A stretch of DNA of 10,000 bases from positions 1-10,000 of the forward strand of contig JAIWNO010000215.1 of assembly GCA_020216785.1 (NCBI GenBank), written 5' to 3'. A program made the translations under genes and the position numbers. The notes under the pieces were generated by a model. The model saw only the letters and a program-made list of their open reading frames with translations. It was not told where the DNA came from and did not search any database. Numbering within the stretch: the stretch's first letter is position 1; each line of letters starts with the position of its first letter. The stretch comes from Desulfomonile sp. (lineage in GTDB: Bacteria > Desulfobacterota > Desulfomonilia > Desulfomonilales > Desulfomonilaceae). Positions 6,831 through 10,000 of this stretch are shown here, one piece after another.

Positions 6831-7282
6831 TTCGCAAAGCGCGGTTGGCGGACGTCAAGCCTATTCATCGACTTATCACCGAACAAGCTGAACGGGGGCA
6901 AATCCTGCCTCGCGCCATGAGTGAAATCTATGGCCAGGTGCGGGATTTCATCGTGAGCGTCGACGACGCATCGAACGAAATCGTGGGCTGCGGAGCGCTC
7001 CACGTGGTGTGGGAGGACCTGGCGGAGGTTCGGTCGTTGGCTGTCCAGACGGACATGCAAGGCCGCGGGATCGGGAGCGAGCTTGTGGAGCATTTGTTGG
7101 ATGAAGCGCGGGAGATGGGCGTCAAGCGGGTGTTCGTGCTCACCTATCGCCCACGCTTGTTCGAGCGCCTTGGGTTCTCCATCATGGAGAAAGGTGACCT
7201 CCCGCACAAGATTTGGGCTGACTGCATCCGGTGCGCCAAGTTTCCGGAATGCGACGAAATCGCACTTGTAAGGAGTGCCTGA
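6827..7282 (+). CDS. GNAT N-acetyltransferase, short ArgA type (probable N-acetylglutamate synthase)
   Basis: Probable acetyl-CoA:glutamate N-acetyltransferase, first step of arginine synthesis, in the single-domain form lacking the amino-acid-kinase domain of classical ArgA. The 151-residue protein is one GNAT domain: IRKARLADV start, conserved strand AEVRSLAV (67-74), acetyl-CoA pyrophosphate loop QGRGIGSEL (78-86), and LFERLGF (111-117). The C-terminal DCIRCAKFPECDE (132-144), with cysteines at 133, 136 and 142, is characteristic of short ArgA-like proteins and may bind metal or stabilise the fold. The GTG start at 6827 overlaps the recN stop and has a good GGAGG seven bases upstream, so translation is likely coupled. 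Substrate is inferred from family resemblance; a different amine-acetylating GNAT remains possible. The stop overlaps the next ATG by one base. Confidence 0.8.
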   Translation: MIRKARLADVKPIHRLITEQAERGQILPRAMSEIYGQVRDFIVSVDDASNEIVGCGALHVVWEDLAEVRSLAVQTDMQGRGIGSELVEHLLDEAREMGVKRVFVLTYRPRLFERLGFSIMEKGDLPHKIWADCIRCAKFPECDEIALVRSA

Positions 7283-7767
7283 TGGCCATCGGGAAGCGTG
7301 CTGCGTTCCGGCTGCTGGTATGCGGAATTATGGCGACCTGTGCGCTCGGGTGCAACGCATTCAATTGGGGCAAGTTCCAGCCCATTGTGCGCACAGCCTC
7401 CGATGAGAAGTTTTGGCTGCTCAAGAACGTAGTGCTTACTGCCGGCTCCACGGCCCATGCGAGGACGAACTTCGACCATACCATGCAGGATGTGGTCAAC
7501 GTCATTTTCGTTCCCGCGAACGAAAAGAACAACTATGTGACCAAGACGGTCTGGTACGATCCGTCCGGTCTGGAGTATCGAACGATACAACAGACCCACG
7601 TGCTGCGTGAGGAGCAGGACAAGGCGCACGAGAGGCCGAAGGGAGGCTCTCAGCGGCTTCATTCCATGCCGCTGAAAGCCTTGTACCAACATAAGCCCGG
7701 CCTGTGGAAGGTCGAAGTCTACATCGACAACGAACTCGCAAGGCGGCTCACATTCAATGTGGATTAA
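7282..7767 (+). CDS. Putative lipoprotein of unknown function
   Basis: A 161-residue exported lipoprotein. The signal has a basic start (AIGKRAAFR), a hydrophobic core and a lipobox ALGC at 21-24, with Cys24 as the lipidation site. Residues 25-27 (NAF) contain no Asp at +2, so outer-membrane sorting would be predicted if the Lol rule applies. The mature part looks like one beta-rich domain: LLKNVVLTAGST, DVVNVIFVPANE, TVWYDPSGLEYR, then a charged loop, and the ending PGLWKVEVYIDNELARRLTFNV. The pattern of x-W-x-x-P-x-G and a final G-x-W-x-V-x-V-Y resembles immunoglobulin-like accessory domains, but I cannot name a family. The ATG at 7282 overlaps the acetyltransferase stop (TGATG) and has AAGGAG six bases upstream. 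An in-frame start at 7231 lies inside the previous gene and would spoil the signal. It converges with oadB only six bases away. Confidence 0.8.
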   Translation: MAIGKRAAFRLLVCGIMATCALGCNAFNWGKFQPIVRTASDEKFWLLKNVVLTAGSTAHARTNFDHTMQDVVNVIFVPANEKNNYVTKTVWYDPSGLEYRTIQQTHVLREEQDKAHERPKGGSQRLHSMPLKALYQHKPGLWKVEVYIDNELARRLTFNVD

Positions 7768-7773
7768 GACGGA

Positions 7774-8928
7774 TTACGCCATTCCAAACCCTTTGAGCAC
7801 GGAAAGCATCACCGCGGCTGCCATGACCGATCCGATCTGTCCGCCCGTGTTGGCCCCCATAGCGTGCATCAGAAGGTAATTCCTGCGATCATAGAGCTGA
7901 CCCTGCACTTGAGCCACTCTGGCAGCCATTGGATACGCGGAGATGCCCGCTGCGCCAATGAGCGGGTTGATCTTCCCGCCTGAGAGAAAGCACATCAGCT
8001 TTCCAAGCAGCACGCCCGCGCCTGTGTCCACGCAAATGGCTACGAAACCGAGTCCGAAGATCGCAAGGGTCTCGGGCCTGAGGAATTTATGCCCTTCCAT
8101 GGTCCCGCCGATGGCAAGCCCGAGAAAAAGGGTAACGATGTTGGCGATCTCGTTTTCGGACGCGCCGGTAAGCCGTTGCACCACGCCGCTTTCCTTCATG
8201 AAGTTGCCGAGCATGATCGTGCCCATGAGCGGGAGGCCTTTCGGCGCGATGAGCCCGGTCACTGCCGTGACAACGATCGGAAAGAGAAGTTTCGTGTAGG
8301 GCGACACGGTCGATGCGGCGGACATGGGCATGCGCACCAGCCGCTCTTTCTGTGTGGTGAGCGCCCTCATAATCGGCGGCTGAATGATCGGCACCAGCGA
8401 CATGTACGAGTACGCGGCGACCGATACCGCGCCGAGCAAATGAGGCGCATACTGGCTTGTCACGTAAATGGCCGTGGGCCCGTCGCACGCACCGATTATG
8501 CCGATGCACACCGCTTCGACCTGGGAAAACCCAAGCGCCAGCGCGAGCAGCAGCGTCATGAAGATGCCGAATTGACCTGCAGCCCCGAAGAGGAGGATCT
8601 TGGGGTTCTCCAGCAACGGGGTGAAGTCGGTCATAGCACCAATTCCGACGAAAATGAGTAGGGGAAAGATCTCCGTAGAGATCCCAATGTCATAAAAGAA
8701 GCGCAGCAAACCACCCTCGTCCATCAGATCGCTCAAAGGAATGTTCACCAGGAGACATCCGAACCCGATCGGCAGCAGCAAAAGCGGTTCCACACCCTTC
8801 TTGACGGCTAGGTAGAGCAGGACTGCCGCTACACCAAGCATCACCACATTTGGCAGGCCTTGGAAAGTGAAAACGAACCTCACCCCTTGGGTCAATCCCG
8901 ACAGGGCCATTACAAAGCCGTCAAGCAT
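7774..8928 (-). CDS. oadB: Na+-translocating decarboxylase, beta subunit (OadB family)
   Basis: Integral membrane subunit that uses the decarboxylation of a carboxybiotin to pump Na+ out of the cell, as in oxaloacetate, methylmalonyl-CoA and glutaconyl-CoA decarboxylases. The 384 residues show about nine to eleven hydrophobic segments. Family landmarks are GACDGPTAIY (147-156), with Asp149 corresponding by motif to the functional aspartate of Klebsiella OadB, the segment IQPPIMRALTT (182-192), KINPLIGAAGISAYPMAARV (319-338) and GANTGGQIGSVMAA (358-371). The ATG at 8928 has AAAGGGG about seven bases upstream and lies one base after the gamma gene stop; the longer frame from 9006 is antisense to that gene's reading and lacks membrane character. 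The partner alpha subunit is not nearby, so which decarboxylase it serves cannot be decided here. Confidence 0.93.
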   Translation of the reverse strand: MLDGFVMALSGLTQGVRFVFTFQGLPNVVMLGVAAVLLYLAVKKGVEPLLLLPIGFGCLLVNIPLSDLMDEGGLLRFFYDIGISTEIFPLLIFVGIGAMTDFTPLLENPKILLFGAAGQFGIFMTLLLALALGFSQVEAVCIGIIGACDGPTAIYVTSQYAPHLLGAVSVAAYSYMSLVPIIQPPIMRALTTQKERLVRMPMSAASTVSPYTKLLFPIVVTAVTGLIAPKGLPLMGTIMLGNFMKESGVVQRLTGASENEIANIVTLFLGLAIGGTMEGHKFLRPETLAIFGLGFVAICVDTGAGVLLGKLMCFLSGGKINPLIGAAGISAYPMAARVAQVQGQLYDRRNYLLMHAMGANTGGQIGSVMAAAVMLSVLKGFGMA

Positions 8929-8929
8929 C

Positions 8930-9085
8930 TCACGCCCCTTTCGCTTTCTCGTTTTGGTTAGGACCGGCAGAAAGAGGAAACCCCCTCTTGAGCAGGCCAA
9001 TGACAAATACCAGGATGCCGAGGATCAAGAAAGTGGCACCCGTTCCTACGACCGTCATAGTGATGCCGAAGGTCCAGTTATCCAT
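8930..9085 (-). CDS. oadG: OadG-like gamma subunit of Na+-pumping decarboxylase
   Basis: A short gene that is easy to miss: 51 residues starting MDNWTFGITMTVVGTGATF. It has one transmembrane helix at about 10-32 (TVVGTGATFLILGILVFVI), then LLKRGF and a hydrophilic, charged tail ending NEKAKGA. This matches the OadG/GcdC/MmdD layout, whose N-terminus typically carries a W-x-x-G-x-T-M-T-V-x-G-x-G pattern. It is known in the family to anchor the alpha subunit and biotin carrier to OadB. The ribosome site AGGAG is six bases before the ATG, and the stop is separated from the oadB start by a single base (TGAGATG), so the two are translationally coupled. The tail is shorter than in Klebsiella OadG (about 80 residues) and lacks its C-terminal histidines that bind zinc. 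Confidence 0.85.
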   Translation of the reverse strand: MDNWTFGITMTVVGTGATFLILGILVFVIGLLKRGFPLSAGPNQNEKAKGA

Positions 9086-9152
9086 GCACAGCTCCTGATT
9101 TCCATGCTATCGTTGAGGCGGGTGATGCAAGTTTACACGAAATAATCGGTTC

Positions 9153-9185
9153 AGGCACGCTTTTTCCTGTGCCGTACGCCGGCGT
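9153..9185. promoter_or_regulatory. Palindromes in the oadGB / copper-operon divergent region
   Basis: ACGCCGGCGT at 9176-9185 is a perfect 10-base palindrome. Just before it GGCAC (9153-9157) and GTGCC (9169-9173) form a second, 5-base inverted repeat around an 11-base spacer. They lie between the divergent oadGB and copper genes, where an operator would be expected. No regulator gene is adjacent, and the sequence does not look like a CueR or CsoR site, so the role is open. Confidence 0.25.
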
Positions 9186-9214
9186 GAAAACGGAATACAC
9201 GAGGGTTCCTGTTC

Positions 9215-9242
9215 TTGTTATTGAGCGCCGGTGAACTATACT
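9215..9242 (+). promoter_or_regulatory. Probable promoter of the copper-handling operon
   Basis: TTGTTA at 9215-9220 and TATACT at 9237-9242 are separated by 16 bases and match the sigma-70 boxes at four and five of six positions. Transcription would begin near 9250, leaving a leader of about 45 bases before the ATG at 9296. I see no MerR-type dyad between the boxes; the spacer is shorter than the 19 bases usual for CueR-controlled promoters. Confidence 0.45.
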
Positions 9243-9295
9243 ATAGGCGAGGCCGAATGGCGTGTGATTCCGATCTCTCATTGAGGATTTGTCTT

Positions 9296-9529
9296 ATGGA
9301 GCGCTTCGAGTACACGGTCACCAGGCACACAGCCGAGATGTTTTCCAAACTTGTATACTTCTGTTCCGCAAAAGGGGACTGCGACCTGGAACATGTACCC
9401 GAGGCAGAGCCTGACGCACTCGTCGATCTGCTCAACCGCCGGGGTGAGGAGGGCTGGGAACTTATCCAGCTTGTTTTCAGGCGGGGCGGCTTGGCGGCCT
9501 TCTGGAAACGAAGGATCGCCTCCGAATAG
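9296..9529 (+). CDS. DUF4177-like small protein
   Basis: A 77-residue soluble protein starting MERFEYTVTRH. The segment LLNRRGEEGWELIQLVFRRGG (45-65), followed by FWKRR (69-73), is the pattern of DUF4177-type proteins, in which a helix ending in x-G-x-x-GWEL precedes a strand and a final aromatic-K/R-R. The function of that family is unknown. It has two cysteines (23 and 29) spaced C-x5-C, which might matter in a metal operon but is not a known site. The ATG at 9296 has TGAGGA eight bases upstream. Upstream in-frame starts at 9215 and 9257 would cover the proposed promoter and are rejected. It is first of three plus-strand genes that continue with the chaperone and ATPase. Confidence 0.7.
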   Translation: MERFEYTVTRHTAEMFSKLVYFCSAKGDCDLEHVPEAEPDALVDLLNRRGEEGWELIQLVFRRGGLAAFWKRRIASE

Positions 9530-9531
9530 CT

Positions 9532-9547
9532 TGGCGCTGTTGCGCCA
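9532..9547 (+). other. Short hairpin between the DUF4177-like gene and copZ
   Basis: TGGCGC (9532-9537) and GCGCCA (9542-9547) pair perfectly around a TGTT loop, starting two bases after the stop codon. No T-run follows, so this is not a standard terminator. It could protect the upstream message end or slow transcription a little. It ends five bases before the copZ ribosome site AAGGAG. Confidence 0.35.
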
Positions 9548-9566
9548 TGTTGAAGGAGATTTCAGT

Positions 9567-9779
9567 ATGACCGCAATGCAGGTAACCACAATCAAGATCG
9601 AGGGAATGTCATGCGAGCACTGTGTGGCCGCAGTGACCAAAGCCCTTCACGAAGTCGAGGGGGTCTGCAACTGCCGGGTGGACCTGAGCAGCGGAGAGGC
9701 CACATTTGACCAAGAGAAGCCTGTAGATATGAGCGCCGTGATCGAGGCGGTGGAGAAAGCCGGGTACCAAGTTGGCTAA
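9567..9779 (+). CDS. CopZ-like copper chaperone (HMA domain)
   Basis: A 70-residue single heavy-metal-associated domain that binds Cu(I) and hands it to the copper ATPase. The metal loop is GMSCEHC (13-19), with Cys16 and Cys19 as ligands, on a beta-alpha-beta-beta-alpha-beta scaffold: VTTIKIEG, AAVTKALHEVEGV, RVDLSSGEATFD, DMSAVIEAVEKAGYQV. Two further cysteines, VCNC at 33-36, sit after the first helix, which most CopZ proteins lack. The ATG at 9567 has AAGGAG eight bases upstream; an in-frame start at 9351 would run through the previous gene. The next gene overlaps the 3' end by eight bases if it starts at TTG 9772. Zn or other soft metals are possible, but the motif and partner favour copper. 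Confidence 0.9.
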   Translation: MTAMQVTTIKIEGMSCEHCVAAVTKALHEVEGVCNCRVDLSSGEATFDQEKPVDMSAVIEAVEKAGYQVG

Positions 9780-10000
9780 AGAAACGTTGAACGTTCGGGG
9801 CATGAGTTGCGCCGCGTGTGTCCGGAGGGTCGAGCGTAGCCTCGGCGATTTGTCCGGAGTGCTGGAAGCTTCTGTCAACCTGGCAGCTGAGAAGGTTTCC
9901 GTTGAGTTCGATCCGGAACGCACCGATGTCTCGGCCGTGGCCGACCGCATTAGAGAACTTGGCTACGAGGTAGTGCAAACAGCTCGGCCGAGCGGGGTGA
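9772..10000 (+). CDS. Copper-translocating P1B-type ATPase, N-terminal fragment (CopA-like)
   Basis: Partial gene: 76 codons, open to the right edge. The product so far is one heavy-metal-associated domain starting MAKETLNVRGMSCAAC, with the metal site GMSCAAC at 10-16 and the typical continuation LEASVNLAAEKVSVEFDP. The ATPase assignment follows from this N-terminal domain type, the chaperone directly upstream, and the linker (ARPSGV) leaving the domain; the catalytic part is outside the window. The start is uncertain. TTG at 9772 gives the usual few residues before the first strand but overlaps copZ by eight bases and has no well-spaced ribosome site; TTG at 9787 is possible, and ATG at 9802 would remove part of the first strand. 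A second stand-alone chaperone is the less likely alternative. Confidence 0.8.
   Translation, partial: MAKETLNVRGMSCAACVRRVERSLGDLSGVLEASVNLAAEKVSVEFDPERTDVSAVADRIRELGYEVVQTARPSGV

Noticed and set aside
7749..7761. CACATTCAATGTG inverted repeat at the end of the lipoprotein gene
   Set aside because: A one-base loop is sterically impossible and no T-run follows, so it is not a terminator for the convergent pair.
8087..8661. Open frames of 140 and 190 codons overlapping oadB
   Set aside because: They have His/Arg-rich translations in alternate frames of a clear membrane protein.
1..10000. CRISPR array, tRNA, rRNA, insertion sequence or prophage
   Set aside because: I saw no regularly spaced direct repeats, cloverleaf-like segments, transposase motifs or phage genes anywhere in the window.

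Overview
The window reads as chromosomal DNA of a Gram-negative anaerobe. G+C is moderately high, genes are tightly packed, and GTG and TTG starts occur. A stand-alone corrinoid protein, a sodium-pump decarboxylase beta/gamma pair, and a nadK-recN-short ArgA-like cluster together suggest a deltaproteobacterium of the Desulfobacterota/Syntrophobacterales kind. That assignment is inferred from gene content; no rRNA or other marker gene is present to fix it.

Layout. (1) 91-1595, plus strand: a near-consensus sigma-70 promoter, a GntR/UTRA regulator, and a methyltransferase-type corrinoid protein, probably one operon for C1/methyl-group metabolism. (2) 1596-1906: a 311-base gap holding a decayed 57-base hairpin repeat and no convincing gene. 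(3) 4106-1907, minus strand: rarA (replication-fork AAA+ ATPase), a small secreted protein, and a SpoIIAA/STAS-like cytosolic protein. (4) 4248-7767, plus strand: NAD kinase, recN, a short ArgA-type acetyltransferase and a lipoprotein. The last three are coupled by a 4-base GTGA overlap and a 1-base TGATG overlap. (5) 9085-7774, minus strand: a 51-residue OadG-like gamma subunit and OadB, the membrane part of a Na+-translocating decarboxylase, separated by one base. No alpha (carboxyltransferase) or biotin-carrier gene is in view. (6) 9296-10000, plus strand: a DUF4177-like small protein, a CopZ-type metallochaperone, and the first 76 codons of what is probably a CopA-type copper P1B-ATPase running off the window.

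How the genes work together. Block 1 looks like a ligand-sensing regulator controlling a corrinoid methyl carrier whose methyltransferase partners lie elsewhere. Block 4 combines NADP supply, DNA double-strand-break repair, probable arginine biosynthesis (N-acetylglutamate) and an envelope protein; the linkage is translational and need not be one pathway. Block 5 would couple a decarboxylation to Na+ export. Block 6 is a copper (soft-metal) handling operon.

I did not find a clear, previously undescribed system. The points most worth a second look are the short OadG gene, the orphan corrinoid operon, the unfamiliar lipoprotein and secreted protein, the nested inverted repeat upstream of nadK, and the hairpin repeat.
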